DNA from: Geothrix limicola
GTDB lineage: Bacteria; Acidobacteriota; Holophagae; Holophagales; Holophagaceae
Direction: 5' to 3'
Assembly: GCF_030268085.1 (NCBI RefSeq)
Contig: NZ_BSDE01000007.1
Span: forward strand, 124,001 to 188,000
DNA: 64,000 nt
Below the pieces are notes generated by a model. The model did not search any database and was not told the DNA's origin. It was given only the letters and a program-made list of their open reading frames with translations. Of the stretch, positions 1 to 8,142 are shown piece by piece. How positions within the stretch are numbered: position 1 is the stretch's first letter; every line of letters begins with the position of its first letter. Position numbers and translations under genes: made by a program.

Positions 1-611
1 GACTTCAGCAGGGACACCCGGTTCTTGACGATGGGATCCCGGGCCACCAGGTATCCGGCCACGTCGCCTTCCAGGTTGGGCCGGAGATCGTAGGTGTGCT
101 TCGAGAACAGGAGCGGCACGGCCCGGGCCAGGGGATCTTCCAGGCGCTGAAGCACCAGGAGGCCCGCCGCGCCTCCCAGGTCGCCCAGCCACGTGCCGAG
201 TTCGAGGCCCGTGCCACCCTGGCCCAGCAGGGGCAGGCGCGAGGCGCCCAGGCGGGTCCGGGCTTCCAGGCCGACGAGGATATGGCCGGCATCCATCCAG
301 CGGTCCTGATGCCACACCACGGCGGAGTCCTTCAGGGCGCGCACGAGGGAAGCCCCGAGCAGCGGCGTCGGATCGGGAGGCGCCAGGCTTTGCAGGTAGA
401 GGTTGAAACCCCAGTTGCGCAACCGGCTCTGCCGGCGTTCGAAGTCGAGGCTGTGGGAGGTTCCGTAGTACAGGCCGCGAAGCGTCCGGATGCGCTGGTA
501 GGGGCCTTGCCCACGCTGCTGAAGGCGAAGGGCGGCCTCGTGCAGCAGCCGGATCAGGATTCCCAGCGTGGGGCCGGGCAGCGGGCCAGGGGGAGGGTCG
601 GGGTTCAACAT
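1..611 (-). CDS. Unknown protein, N-terminal part only (runs off the window)
   Basis: An open frame starts at ATG 611 and stays open to the window edge, giving about 203 residues with no stop. A GAGGG Shine-Dalgarno lies upstream. The N-terminus is proline-rich (MLNPDPPPGPLPGP), followed by a leucine/arginine-rich helical stretch. Later segments contain WGFNLYLQSL and many Gly-Leu pairs, and there is no signal peptide. Codon use has the strong G/C third positions of neighbouring genes, so I take it as real. I do not recognise the family. The C-terminus lies outside the window. Confidence 0.65.
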   Translation of the reverse strand, partial: MLNPDPPPGPLPGPTLGILIRLLHEAALRLQQRGQGPYQRIRTLRGLYYGTSHSLDFERRQSRLRNWGFNLYLQSLAPPDPTPLLGASLVRALKDSAVVWHQDRWMDAGHILVGLEARTRLGASRLPLLGQGGTGLELGTWLGDLGGAAGLLVLQRLEDPLARAVPLLFSKHTYDLRPNLEGDVAGYLVARDPIVKNRVSLLK

Positions 612-910
612 GCAATGCCCTCGCGCACGTCTGGAGTGAGGACCGAGGTGAAGGGAGGATCCAGTGGGGGATTGCGTCGACCTTGAATAAAAGATTGGGA
701 TCCCAAGTAATTGATTACGATAGCAGGTGAATGGTTGTCTCGACAGATCCTGAAGGTCAGCCCATGGGCGGCCGGAGCAACAGGGGCATTGAATGCGCCT
801 TCTGGAGGAGGACTGGCCTCACAAGCTATCGGTAATCTCTGGGCCATTCCGGTGATGGCGATTGAGCACCGCTTGAGCACATGGCCCCGGTGCAAGGAAG
901 ATGTGCTGAA
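612..910. other. Intergenic stretch, no gene seen
   Basis: About 300 bases lie between the partial gene and the tRNA terminator. Its short open frames look like chance frames. It is more AT-rich than its surroundings and holds a perfect 12-bp palindrome (TTGGGATCCCAA, 695-706), about 85 bases upstream of the leftward gene start, which could be an operator. Nothing else is supportable. Confidence 0.5.
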
Positions 911-946
911 TAAAAACAAAAATGCCCCCTGATTTCTCAAGGGGCT
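911..946 (-). terminator. Rho-independent terminator of the tRNA-Ala gene
   Basis: On the minus strand, directly after the tRNA CCA end, a GCCCC/GGGGC stem is followed by an AU-rich tail reading ATTTTTGTTTTTAT. This is a classic intrinsic terminator for the tRNA transcript. Confidence 0.8.
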
Positions 947-949
947 GGT

Positions 950-1025
950 TGGTGGACCTGATCAGGATCGAACTGACGACCTCTGCATTGCGAACGCAGC
1001 GCTCTCCCAGCTGAGCTACAGGCCC
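950..1025 (-). tRNA. tRNA-Ala (anticodon CGC)
   Basis: A complete 76-nt cloverleaf reads on the minus strand. It has a 7-bp acceptor stem GGGCCTG/CAGGTCC, a D arm GCTC-AGCTGGGA-GAGC, an anticodon loop TTCGCAA on a 5-bp stem, a T arm with TTCGATC, and an encoded CCA end. The anticodon CGC reads the Ala codon GCG. A consensus-like promoter lies just upstream and an intrinsic terminator just downstream, so it is a single-gene transcript. Confidence 0.95.
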
Positions 1026-1035
1026 ACGAAGCTCC

Positions 1036-1063
1036 AGTTTAGCGTGTCGGCGTTGGGCGTCAA
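1036..1063 (-). promoter_or_regulatory. Promoter of tRNA-Ala
   Basis: On the minus strand, TTGACG (1063-1058), a 16-bp spacer and TAAACT (1041-1036) form a sigma70-type promoter. The expected start lies about 4 nt before the mature tRNA 5' end. Confidence 0.7.
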
Positions 1064-1120
1064 TGGTGGGGCCCGGCGGGCAGTAGTGGCTGGCGCCGCG
1101 GGAGGGCCTGGGCGGAATGG

Positions 1121-1146
1121 CGAAGGCCGCCTTGCGGCGGCCTTCG
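1121..1146. repeat. Perfect 11-bp hairpin downstream of korB
   Basis: Arms CGAAGGCCGCC and GGCGGCCTTCG flank a TTGC loop. It lies 3' of korB and is followed by no U-run, so it may be an mRNA 3'-end stabiliser or a weak terminator. A second perfect hairpin (ACGCGCC-ACC-GGCGCGT) lies at 1189-1205. Confidence 0.5.
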
Positions 1147-1226
1147 GTGTCCATGTGGCATAACCTTCTCGCCGGGGGCCGGCTCCGAACGCGCCACCGG
1201 CGCGTCCTCCGTCACCCGGCGGTCGG

Positions 1227-2264
1227 TTACATGAGGCTCTGCATGATCTTGTCGAGTTCGGCGGCGCTGGGCTTCAGCATGTCCTCGCCGAGGCTGGCCA
1301 GGGGCTCGTCCACCAGGTTCAGCACCTGGGGAAGAGGGGGCTGGATGGGGTTGATGTAGAGCAGGCCCGTGAGGAACTCACCCTTCTCCATGGATTCGTG
1401 GATGGCCTTCATGGCACCGAAGCGGTCCGTGGGGTCGTAGTGCTCGTGGATGGCCTTGATGGCCACCTTGGAACCGTCGGGGAAGGTCACGACTTCGGTC
1501 TCGCCGGCGGCGATATCGACGTCCTCGACCTCGGAGTACTGGATGAAGCCCAGGTCGTGGAGGGGGAAATCATGATCCTTCACGTGCTTGTAGGAGCGCG
1601 TGGAGGCGTCGTGGTTGTTGAAGGTGACGCAGGGGCTGATGATGTCGAGCACCACGGTGCCTTCGTAGGCGAAGGCGGCCTTGAGGATGGTGTTCATCTG
1701 CTTGGGGTTGCCCGAGAAGCAGCGCGCCACGAAGCCGCAGCCCAGTTCGATGGCCAGGGTGCAGGGGTCGATGGGAGGCAGCTCGTTCTTGGCGCCCGTC
1801 TTGAGGAAGGAACCCTTGTCGGCGGTGGCGGAGAACTGGCCCTTGGTGAGGCCGTAGACGCCGTTGTCCTCGATGATGTAGATCATCGGGATGTTGCGGC
1901 GCACGGCGTGGACGAACTGGCCCATGCCGATGGACATGGAATCGCCGTCGCCCGATACGCCGATGTTGATGAGCTGGCGGTTGGCCAGGGAGGCGCCGGT
2001 GGCGATGGAGGGCATGCGGCCGTGCACGCTGTTGAAGCCCCAGCCCTGGTTGATGAAGTAGGCGGGGGTCTTCGACGAGCAGCCGATGCCGGAGTACTTG
2101 GTGACGCGGTGGCCTTCGATGTTGGATTCGAAGGCGGCGTTGATGATCTGGGCGGTGATGGAATCGTGGCCGCAGCCGGCGCAGAGGGTGGACTTGGAGC
2201 CCACGTAGTCCTGCTTGGTGAAGCCGAGCTTGTTGGTGGGAGCTGAAGGGGTGGCGGTGGTCAT
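1227..2264 (-). CDS. korB: 2-oxoacid:ferredoxin oxidoreductase, beta subunit
   Basis: This is the thiamine-diphosphate-binding beta subunit (345 aa) of a 2-oxoglutarate/2-oxoacid:ferredoxin oxidoreductase, which interconverts a 2-oxoacid and its acyl-CoA using ferredoxin. The family CxxCGH element (CAGCGH, residues 28-33) and the TPP/Mg motif GDGDSMSIG (105-113) are present. It starts 12 bases after the korA stop with a clear AGAGGAG Shine-Dalgarno, so the two subunits are co-translated. The two-subunit form (fused gamma-alpha plus beta) is typical of KorAB. The exact 2-oxoacid cannot be read from sequence, although 2-oxoglutarate is most likely. Confidence 0.92.
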   Translation of the reverse strand: MTTATPSAPTNKLGFTKQDYVGSKSTLCAGCGHDSITAQIINAAFESNIEGHRVTKYSGIGCSSKTPAYFINQGWGFNSVHGRMPSIATGASLANRQLINIGVSGDGDSMSIGMGQFVHAVRRNIPMIYIIEDNGVYGLTKGQFSATADKGSFLKTGAKNELPPIDPCTLAIELGCGFVARCFSGNPKQMNTILKAAFAYEGTVVLDIISPCVTFNNHDASTRSYKHVKDHDFPLHDLGFIQYSEVEDVDIAAGETEVVTFPDGSKVAIKAIHEHYDPTDRFGAMKAIHESMEKGEFLTGLLYINPIQPPLPQVLNLVDEPLASLGEDMLKPSAAELDKIMQSLM

Positions 2265-2276
2265 GGTCGGCTCCTC

Positions 2277-4100
2277 TTACTTCTGCTCGAAGGCGTTGAT
2301 CTGATCCACGATGCACTTGGCGTCGATGGCGTAGCCGTTGTAGTGGAGGACGCTCTTGAACTTGGTGGCGAGCGCCGGATAGGTCTCACGGAAGAGGTTG
2401 GCCATCTGGCCGTCGCGGTTCTGCTCGACGACGTAGACCACCTGCTTCTCCTGCACGAAGGCGTCGACCTCGGCGGTGAAGGGCAGGGCGCGCAGGCGCA
2501 GGTAGTCGGTCTTGAGGCCGGCCTCGGCCAGGACGTCCTGGGCCTCGATGACGGCGGGATCGCTGGATCCGAAGGCGAGGATGCCCTTGTCCGAACCCAG
2601 GTTGCGGAAGACGGGCGCGGGCACGTGGGTCTTGGCGGTTTCGTACTTCCGCTTCAGGCGATCCACGATGGCGACGTAATCCTCGGGCTTCTCGGAGTAC
2701 TGGGCGTACTCGTTGTGGCCGGAACCGCGGGTGAAGTAGGCGCCCTTGCCGCCGGGCGTGCCGGGCAGGGAGCGGTAGCAGATGCCATCGCCATCCACGT
2801 CCTTGTAGCGGCCCCAGTCCTTGGCCTCGGCCAGCTGCTGCTGGTTGAGCACCTTGCCGCGGTCATAGGGCTTGGCGGGGTAGGCGAAGGGTTTCGACGA
2901 CCAGTTCTGCATGCCCAGGTCGAGATCCGTGACGACGAAGATGGGCGTCTGGAAACGCTCGGCCAGATCGAAGGCGTCGTAGGAGAACTGGAAGCACTCC
3001 TCCATGTTCCCGGGGTAGAGGTTGATGTGCTGGGTGTCGCCATGGCTGCACTTGGCGCAGAGCTCCACGTCCGACTGCTGGGTGCGCGTGGGCAGGCCCG
3101 TGCTGGGGCCCGTGCGGGCGACGTTGAAGAAGACGCCAGGGGCTTCCACGTAATAGCCCAGGCCGATGAACTCGCTCATGAGCGAGACGCCGGGACCCGC
3201 GGTGGAAGTCATGGAGCGGGCGCCGGCCCAGCCGGCGGCCAGCACGACACCGGCCGAGGCCAGCTCGTCTTCCATCTGCACGATGGCGACGGTGGACTTG
3301 CCCGTCTTGGGATCCTTGCGGTACTCGTCGGCGTATTCGATGAAGGTTTCGACGAGGCTGGAGGCGGGGGTGATGGGGTACCAGCCCACCACGGTGACAC
3401 CGGCGAAGAGGGCGCCGAGGGCACAGGCCTCGTTGCCGTCGACGATGATGAGGCCCTGGGTCTTGTTGTCGCGCACGACCTTGACGTGATCCTGGTCGGG
3501 CAGGTTCTCCATGGCCCAGTCGTAGCCCGCGACGCAGGCGTTCTGGTTGAGTTCGATGGCCTTGGTCTTGCCCTTCAGCTGCTTGGCGATGGCCTTCTTC
3601 ACCTCTTCCATGTCGATGCCGAGCAGGCGGGAGGCCACGCCCACGTAGATCATGTTCTTCACGAGCTTGTGCAGCTTGGGCTCGGGGCAGGAGGCCGTCA
3701 CGAGCTTCTGGAAGGGTACGGGGATGTAGGCCAGGTCGCTGCGGAGCTTGTCGAGCTGGAGCGGCTCGTCGTAGATCACGAGCGCGCCGACATCGGCCTT
3801 GGCGATGTCTTCCTTGGCCGTCTCGGGGTTCATGAGGATCAGCATCTCGTTGCTGGCCTTGCGGGCCACGTAGCCCTTGGCGCTCGCGCGGATGGTGAAC
3901 CAGGTGGGCAGGCCCGCGATGTTCGAGGGAAAGAGGTTCTTGCCGCTGACGAAGACGCCCATCTGGAAGATGGCGCGCAGCAGAACGGTGTTGGCCGTCT
4001 GGGAACCCGATCCGTTGACCGTGGCCACCTGGATGGAAAAATCATTGATCCGGGTTTTCGCCCCTTGGGTGGGGGAGGGGGCGGCAAGACTGGCAGTCAT
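2277..4100 (-). CDS. korA: 2-oxoacid:ferredoxin oxidoreductase, fused gamma-alpha subunit
   Basis: This 607-residue subunit carries an N-terminal gamma domain (nucleotide-fold motif GSGSQTAN, 30-37), then the alpha pyrimidine-binding domain (GWYPITPASSLVE near 240) and a C-terminal transketolase-like domain. With korB it forms the CoA-acylating 2-oxoacid oxidoreductase that feeds or drains the TCA cycle with ferredoxin as carrier. I use ATG 4100 because a strong AGGAG sits just upstream; the open frame runs 27 codons further but has no comparable ribosome site. It is divergent from lexA across a 212-bp gap. Confidence 0.92.
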   Translation of the reverse strand: MTASLAAPSPTQGAKTRINDFSIQVATVNGSGSQTANTVLLRAIFQMGVFVSGKNLFPSNIAGLPTWFTIRASAKGYVARKASNEMLILMNPETAKEDIAKADVGALVIYDEPLQLDKLRSDLAYIPVPFQKLVTASCPEPKLHKLVKNMIYVGVASRLLGIDMEEVKKAIAKQLKGKTKAIELNQNACVAGYDWAMENLPDQDHVKVVRDNKTQGLIIVDGNEACALGALFAGVTVVGWYPITPASSLVETFIEYADEYRKDPKTGKSTVAIVQMEDELASAGVVLAAGWAGARSMTSTAGPGVSLMSEFIGLGYYVEAPGVFFNVARTGPSTGLPTRTQQSDVELCAKCSHGDTQHINLYPGNMEECFQFSYDAFDLAERFQTPIFVVTDLDLGMQNWSSKPFAYPAKPYDRGKVLNQQQLAEAKDWGRYKDVDGDGICYRSLPGTPGGKGAYFTRGSGHNEYAQYSEKPEDYVAIVDRLKRKYETAKTHVPAPVFRNLGSDKGILAFGSSDPAVIEAQDVLAEAGLKTDYLRLRALPFTAEVDAFVQEKQVVYVVEQNRDGQMANLFRETYPALATKFKSVLHYNGYAIDAKCIVDQINAFEQK

Positions 4101-4169
4101 GGGGACTCCTTTCTCATTTCGGACGCGGGCGTCGAAGAGGCCAGAAAGATGACGAACAGGGCGTAAATA

Positions 4170-4182
4170 CTTGAGCCTCAAG
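4170..4182. promoter_or_regulatory. Palindrome upstream of korAB
   Basis: CTTGAG-C-CTCAAG is a perfect 13-bp palindrome about 70 bp upstream of korA in the korA/lexA intergenic region. It could be a regulator site. No factor can be named. Confidence 0.3.
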
Positions 4183-4276
4183 GCCGTCTTTCAGTATGGC
4201 AGAGGCGACGAACGGGTTCTATCGCGGGTCTTGGAAAGCGGGAATGGGGGTCTGAAATAAAGCGAAAAAAAAGGGA

Positions 4277-4306
4277 TTGACGACCTGCGGCTCAACTCCT
4301 AAGTTG
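4277..4306 (+). promoter_or_regulatory. lexA promoter with overlapping palindrome (candidate SOS box)
   Basis: TTGACG (4277-4282), a 17-bp spacer and TAAGTT (4300-4305) form a good sigma70 promoter. A perfect inverted repeat CAACT-CCTA-AGTTG (4293-4306) covers the -10 element, the place expected for LexA autorepression. The predicted start falls at about 4312, directly before ATG 4313, so the mRNA would be leaderless or nearly so. Confidence 0.6.
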
Positions 4307-4312
4307 GAACGT

Positions 4313-4978
4313 ATGAAAGCCAGTGATCTCACCAAACGCCAGCAGGCCGTCCTGAAGTTCATCCGCACCTTCGTGGAGAGCGAAGGGCGGAGTCCGACCT
4401 TGGCGGAGATCGCCAAAGGGGTGGGCTCCAGCGCCGTGTCCACCATCCACAAGCACGTCCAGCACCTCATGGACAAGGGCTTCCTCGTGCGCAGCCACGG
4501 GAAGGGCAACAACCTGGTGGTGGCGGCCGCAGCCGAGGCGGAGAGCGCGTCTTCGCGAACCCTGCGGAGCGAGCCCCGCGCCGAGGCGGCGCCCATCGTG
4601 CGCATCTTCCCCTTCTGCGGGGACGTGGCCGCGGGCTCGCCCATCCTGCCGGAAAGCCGCGCCCTGCCCATCGAAGTGCCCAACAGCATCCACCGCCAGC
4701 GGGACGAGCTGTTCGTGCTGCGCGTGCGGGGCGACTCCATGGTCGACGATGCCATTCTCGACGGGGATCTGGTCGTGTTGCAGCGCAAGGGCGAGTACCG
4801 GAATGGGGATCGTGTCGTCGCTCTCATCGACCGGGAAGAGGTGACACTCAAAGAATTTCGCCGCGACCCCAAGGGTGTGTGGCTGATCCCCCACAATCCC
4901 GAGCTGCAGCCACGCTGCTACGCGCCGCAGCAGGTCGACATCCAGGGCGTGCTCATCGGCGTCATGCGCAGCTGCTGA
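4313..4978 (+). CDS. lexA: LexA repressor (SOS regulator, self-cleaving)
   Basis: This 221-aa protein has an N-terminal winged helix (DNA-binding helix near PTLAEIAKGVGSSAVSTIHK, 28-47) and a C-terminal S24 latent protease. The autocleavage bond is A107-G108 in CGDVAAGSP, the catalytic serine is S142 in GDSM and the general-base lysine is K180 in VTLKEF. RecA-DNA filaments would trigger its self-cleavage and derepress SOS genes. I chose ATG 4313 over the upstream in-frame start because the promoter -10 lies at 4300-4305, which would exclude the earlier codon from the mRNA. It is monocistronic with a strong terminator. Confidence 0.93.
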   Translation: MKASDLTKRQQAVLKFIRTFVESEGRSPTLAEIAKGVGSSAVSTIHKHVQHLMDKGFLVRSHGKGNNLVVAAAAEAESASSRTLRSEPRAEAAPIVRIFPFCGDVAAGSPILPESRALPIEVPNSIHRQRDELFVLRVRGDSMVDDAILDGDLVVLQRKGEYRNGDRVVALIDREEVTLKEFRRDPKGVWLIPHNPELQPRCYAPQQVDIQGVLIGVMRSC

Positions 4979-5005
4979 GGACCCGGAGATCCGGAGACCT
5001 TTCCT

Positions 5006-5043
5006 GAAAGCGGAGCATCCGAACGGATCTCCGCTTTCTTTTT
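5006..5043 (+). terminator. Intrinsic terminator of lexA
   Basis: A 10-bp stem GAAAGCGGAG/CTCCGCTTTC, with an inner ATCC/GGAT extension, is followed by a T-run (5037-5043). Confidence 0.88.
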
Positions 5044-5084
5044 CCGGTTCATCTGGAGTCGCTCGGCCGCGCAGGGGCGTTGAA

Positions 5085-6110
5085 TCAGGAAAACCGTTCC
5101 CGGATGGCCCGGCCCATGGCCGCGGTGGAGAGGGTTCCGCCGAGATCGCGAGTTTTCGCGCCGGCGGCCAACGCGTCCGAAACCGCGGTCTCCAGCGCCG
5201 CGGCTTCAGGTTCCCAGCCCAGGTACCGGAAGAGCAGGGCGGTGCTGAGCAGCATGCCCACGGGATTGGCGAGGCCCTGGCCCGCGATGTCCGGGGCGGA
5301 GCCGTGGACGGGTTCGGCCAGGACCGCGCAGCGATGGGGCCGGTGGGGCGCGAAGCTGATCGAGGGGGCCACGCCCATGCCCCCGATGAAGGCCGCACAG
5401 AGATCGCTGATGAGGTCGCCCAGGTAGTTGTCGGCGGCGATGAGGCCGAAGGGCGTGGGATCCTGCACGAGGGCGCAGAGCAGGGCGTCGGCGTGCATGC
5501 CGCGGGCGTTCACCTCGGGGTGGGCTGCACGGAGTTCCTCGAAGACGCGCATCCAGAGCCCGTGGCCGTGCTTCAGGACGTTGGCCTTGTGGGCCAGCGT
5601 GAGCGGGCGGCCCAGCGACGCGGCGCGCGCGAAGGCGGCCTGAAGGAGCCGGCGCACGGCGGGTTCCGTATGCACGGAGAGATCCACGGCCCGCCCCACT
5701 TCCGTCGAACCCTGTAGGCAGTAGGAGCCTTCGGTGTTTTCGCGGAACACTTCGATGTCGACGGTGCGCGCGACAGAGAGGAAGGGTGGGCAGGGCCGGA
5801 AGTTCACGGTGAGTTCGAGGTCGCGCCGCAGCCGCAGGAGGATCTCCTCGGCGTGGCGTCCGTCCGGAACCCGCGGATCGCCCACGGCGCCGAAGAGGAT
5901 GGCGTCGAAGTGATCGCGCAGATCTGTGAAGGCGGAATCTGGAAGGGTCTCCCCGGTGGCGAGGTAGTGGTCGGCTCCATAGGGAAAGGTCACGGTTTCG
6001 AGGGCGCGGCCCCGGTTCCGGGCCCATTCCAGGCAGGGCAGGGCCTCGGCCAGAACTTCGCCGCCGACACCGTCGCCGGGGATGAGGGCGATGCGAATGG
6101 GCTGAGCCAA
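5085..6110 (-). CDS. Isocitrate/isopropylmalate dehydrogenase family enzyme
   Basis: This 341-aa protein is an NAD(P)-dependent beta-decarboxylating dehydrogenase. It begins IRIALIPGDGVGGEV, has the substrate segment FRENTEGSY, the catalytic LAHKANVLKHGHG stretch and the cofactor motif HGSAPDIAGQGLANP. The ENTEG form resembles isocitrate, homoisocitrate or tartrate dehydrogenases more than classical LeuB, so the substrate is open; 3-isopropylmalate remains possible. No leu genes adjoin it. I place the start at TTG 6110, where AGAGGAG precedes at the right distance; an in-frame ATG at 6146 adds 12 residues without a good ribosome site. Confidence 0.82.
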   Translation of the reverse strand: MAQPIRIALIPGDGVGGEVLAEALPCLEWARNRGRALETVTFPYGADHYLATGETLPDSAFTDLRDHFDAILFGAVGDPRVPDGRHAEEILLRLRRDLELTVNFRPCPPFLSVARTVDIEVFRENTEGSYCLQGSTEVGRAVDLSVHTEPAVRRLLQAAFARAASLGRPLTLAHKANVLKHGHGLWMRVFEELRAAHPEVNARGMHADALLCALVQDPTPFGLIAADNYLGDLISDLCAAFIGGMGVAPSISFAPHRPHRCAVLAEPVHGSAPDIAGQGLANPVGMLLSTALLFRYLGWEPEAAALETAVSDALAAGAKTRDLGGTLSTAAMGRAIRERFS

Positions 6111-6178
6111 GGTTCCACTCCTCTTGAAGAGCCGATGGTGCCACACTCCATTCTCTTTTCTCTTTCCGGAGGTCAGGC

Positions 6179-6691
6179 ATGGATCGGAAATGGAGGGTCA
6201 GCATGGGAATCTTCGCGATGCTGGGACTGGCTTCGGCCGCCGACATCAAGGAAGGCATGAAGGCTCCGGCCTTCGAGGCGCAGGATCAGAACGGCATCAC
6301 CGTCCGTCTCGCCGACTACCAGGGCAAGGCGAACGTGGTGCTCTACTTCTATCCCAAGGACGACACGCCGGGATGCACGGCCCAGGCCTGCAGCCTGCGG
6401 GATGGCTTCGCGGCGATCAAGGCCGCCGGCGCCGTGATCCTCGGCGTGAGCGCCGATACGACTCAGAGCCACAGGGCTTTCGCGGAGAAGTTCCACCTGC
6501 CCTTCAGCATCCTCGCGGACCCCGACAAGCGCATCATCGAGGCCTATGGCGTGAAAATGCCTCTGGTCGGATTTGCCAAGCGGGTCACCTTCCTGATTGA
6601 TCGCCAGGGTCTCGTGCGGAAGGTCATCACGGATACCCGCACGAAGGATCATGACCAGCAGGTGCTCGCCCTGCTGAAGGGAATGTCCTAG
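6179..6691 (+). CDS. Exported peroxiredoxin, BCP type
   Basis: This 170-aa AhpC/TSA-family thiol peroxidase reduces hydroperoxides. The peroxidatic Cys66 lies in TPGCTAQAC and Cys71, five residues on, is the likely resolving cysteine, as in atypical 2-Cys BCP proteins. Unlike cytosolic BCP it carries an N-terminal signal peptide (residues 1-20, ending ASA), so it should act in the periplasm. GGAGG precedes ATG 6179. It is divergent from the dehydrogenase gene. Confidence 0.88.
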   Translation: MDRKWRVSMGIFAMLGLASAADIKEGMKAPAFEAQDQNGITVRLADYQGKANVVLYFYPKDDTPGCTAQACSLRDGFAAIKAAGAVILGVSADTTQSHRAFAEKFHLPFSILADPDKRIIEAYGVKMPLVGFAKRVTFLIDRQGLVRKVITDTRTKDHDQQVLALLKGMS

Positions 6692-6709
6692 GGGATTCCT
6701 GCATTTGCA

Positions 6710-6739
6710 TTGAGACAGAGGCCGTTTCCAAGCTAGACT
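6710..6739 (+). promoter_or_regulatory. Promoter of the MglA-like gene
   Basis: TTGAGA (6710-6715), an 18-bp spacer and TAGACT (6734-6739) lie 25 bp before ATG 6765. Confidence 0.5.
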
Positions 6740-6764
6740 TCGTGATCCACTACGAGGTCCTGGA

Positions 6765-8141
6765 ATGGTGTTCTTCAACCACGCCACCCGGCAGATGACG
6801 GCGAAAATCGTCTATTACGGGCCCGGTCTGTGCGGAAAGACCACCAACCTCAACACCATTTACGGCAAGACGAGCCAGAAGGCCCGCGGCGAAATGGTGA
6901 GCCTCAACACCGAGACTGATCGAACGCTCTTTTTCGATCTGCTGCCCATGGATGTGGGCATGGTCGGTGGTTTCAAGACCAAGCTCCAGCTCTACACGGT
7001 GCCTGGGCAGGTGTTCTACAACAGCACCCGCAAGCTCGTGCTGAAGGGCGTGGACGGCATCGTCTTCGTGGTGGACAGCCAGACGCCGATGCTGGACGCC
7101 TGCAAGGAGAGTTACCAGAACCTGGAGGAGAACCTCCGGGAACTGGGCCTCAGCCTGAACGACATCCCCATGGTCTTTCAGTGGAACAAGCGCGACCTGC
7201 GCAATGTCGTGCCCGTGGAGGATCTGGAGGCGGCCTTCAACCCCAAGGGGCATCCCAGCTTTCAATCGGTGGCCTCCGATGGCTCGGGCGTTTTCGAAAC
7301 GCTGCGGGGGATCACCAAGCTGGCCCTCTTCCACATCAAGACCAACGTGCTGGGCGAATCCCAGATCGCCGTGGCACCTCCACCGGTCACCTCGGCGGTA
7401 CCGATGGCTCCCATGCCCGAACCGTCCCGCCCTTCGGTGGAGCCCCTCACCCTATCGGACCTTCCCTCTGTCACCGACCTGCTCGACATGGAAGGCTCGT
7501 CCTACGGCGCCGTGGCCGGGGCCGCGCCCCTGCCGGACGAGGACGAGGATTCGGGCTTCTACATCGAGGCGCCTGTGTTGCCCGAACATCCGGGAGCCGC
7601 GGACGATGACATCGCATTCCTGGTGGACGAAGTGCCTCCGCCCGAACCTGCGCCGGAGGCCTTGCCCGCAGTCCCCCTGGCCTCTGCCGAGCCCGTGCCC
7701 AGCCCGGAGCCTGTCCCGGCCCCGCCTGAAGCGGCGCCCGCGGCGCTCCCTGTCAAGGCTCCGGTCCTGTCACCTGAACCCGGGCCGCAACACCCTCCTC
7801 TCGCGACACCCGCCCATGCGCACAAGCCACCCTCGAAGGTGGATCCCCTGGCGGCCCTGGCCTCGTTGAAGGTGGAAGCCAAGAAGCCGGTGGCCAAGCC
7901 CAAATCCATCGACCACAAGGACGCGATCAACTCGCTGTTGGGTGAGCTGACCATGGTGGGCCGCTCGGGGGCACCCTCCGTGCTGCGCCTGGAGGTGCCC
8001 GCTGAGATGGACGGGCAGGACATCGAGGTGGTGGTCCAGCTGCGTTTCCAGGGCCAGGTGCTGACGGAAGGCCAGATCCACCGTCCGGCGCCAGGCAAGG
8101 GCAGCACGGCGAAGCTTAGCGTCGAACTGAAGCGGAGCTGA
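6765..8141 (+). CDS. MglA-like small GTPase fused to a long Pro/Glu-rich tail
   Basis: Residues 1-200 form a Ras-like GTPase of the MglA (gliding/polarity) family, with a P-loop GPGLCGKTTN (19-28), a switch/G3 VPGQ (79-82) and a G4 NKRD (141-144). Canonical MglA is about 195 aa; this protein is 458 aa. After the G domain comes a roughly 180-residue Pro/Ala/Glu-rich linker. A compact C-terminal module of about 70 residues begins near DAINSLLGEL and ends in a beta-rich segment, LRLEVPAEMDGQDIEVVVQL. MglA sets cell polarity in gliding motility and type IV pilus function. No MglB/roadblock partner gene lies next to it. Confidence 0.85.
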   Translation: MVFFNHATRQMTAKIVYYGPGLCGKTTNLNTIYGKTSQKARGEMVSLNTETDRTLFFDLLPMDVGMVGGFKTKLQLYTVPGQVFYNSTRKLVLKGVDGIVFVVDSQTPMLDACKESYQNLEENLRELGLSLNDIPMVFQWNKRDLRNVVPVEDLEAAFNPKGHPSFQSVASDGSGVFETLRGITKLALFHIKTNVLGESQIAVAPPPVTSAVPMAPMPEPSRPSVEPLTLSDLPSVTDLLDMEGSSYGAVAGAAPLPDEDEDSGFYIEAPVLPEHPGAADDDIAFLVDEVPPPEPAPEALPAVPLASAEPVPSPEPVPAPPEAAPAALPVKAPVLSPEPGPQHPPLATPAHAHKPPSKVDPLAALASLKVEAKKPVAKPKSIDHKDAINSLLGELTMVGRSGAPSVLRLEVPAEMDGQDIEVVVQLRFQGQVLTEGQIHRPAPGKGSTAKLSVELKRS

Positions 8142-8142
8142 G

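Noticed and set aside
1398-2246. Long plus-strand frame opposite korB, and similar long frames opposite korA, ppc, recG and the PAS kinase
   Set aside because: These are antisense shadows from GC-rich codon bias; they have low-complexity His/Gly/Val-rich translations and no ribosome sites.
5085-6110. Calling the dehydrogenase LeuB outright
   Set aside because: The ENTEG motif and lack of leu neighbours leave isocitrate, homoisocitrate or tartrate dehydrogenase possible.
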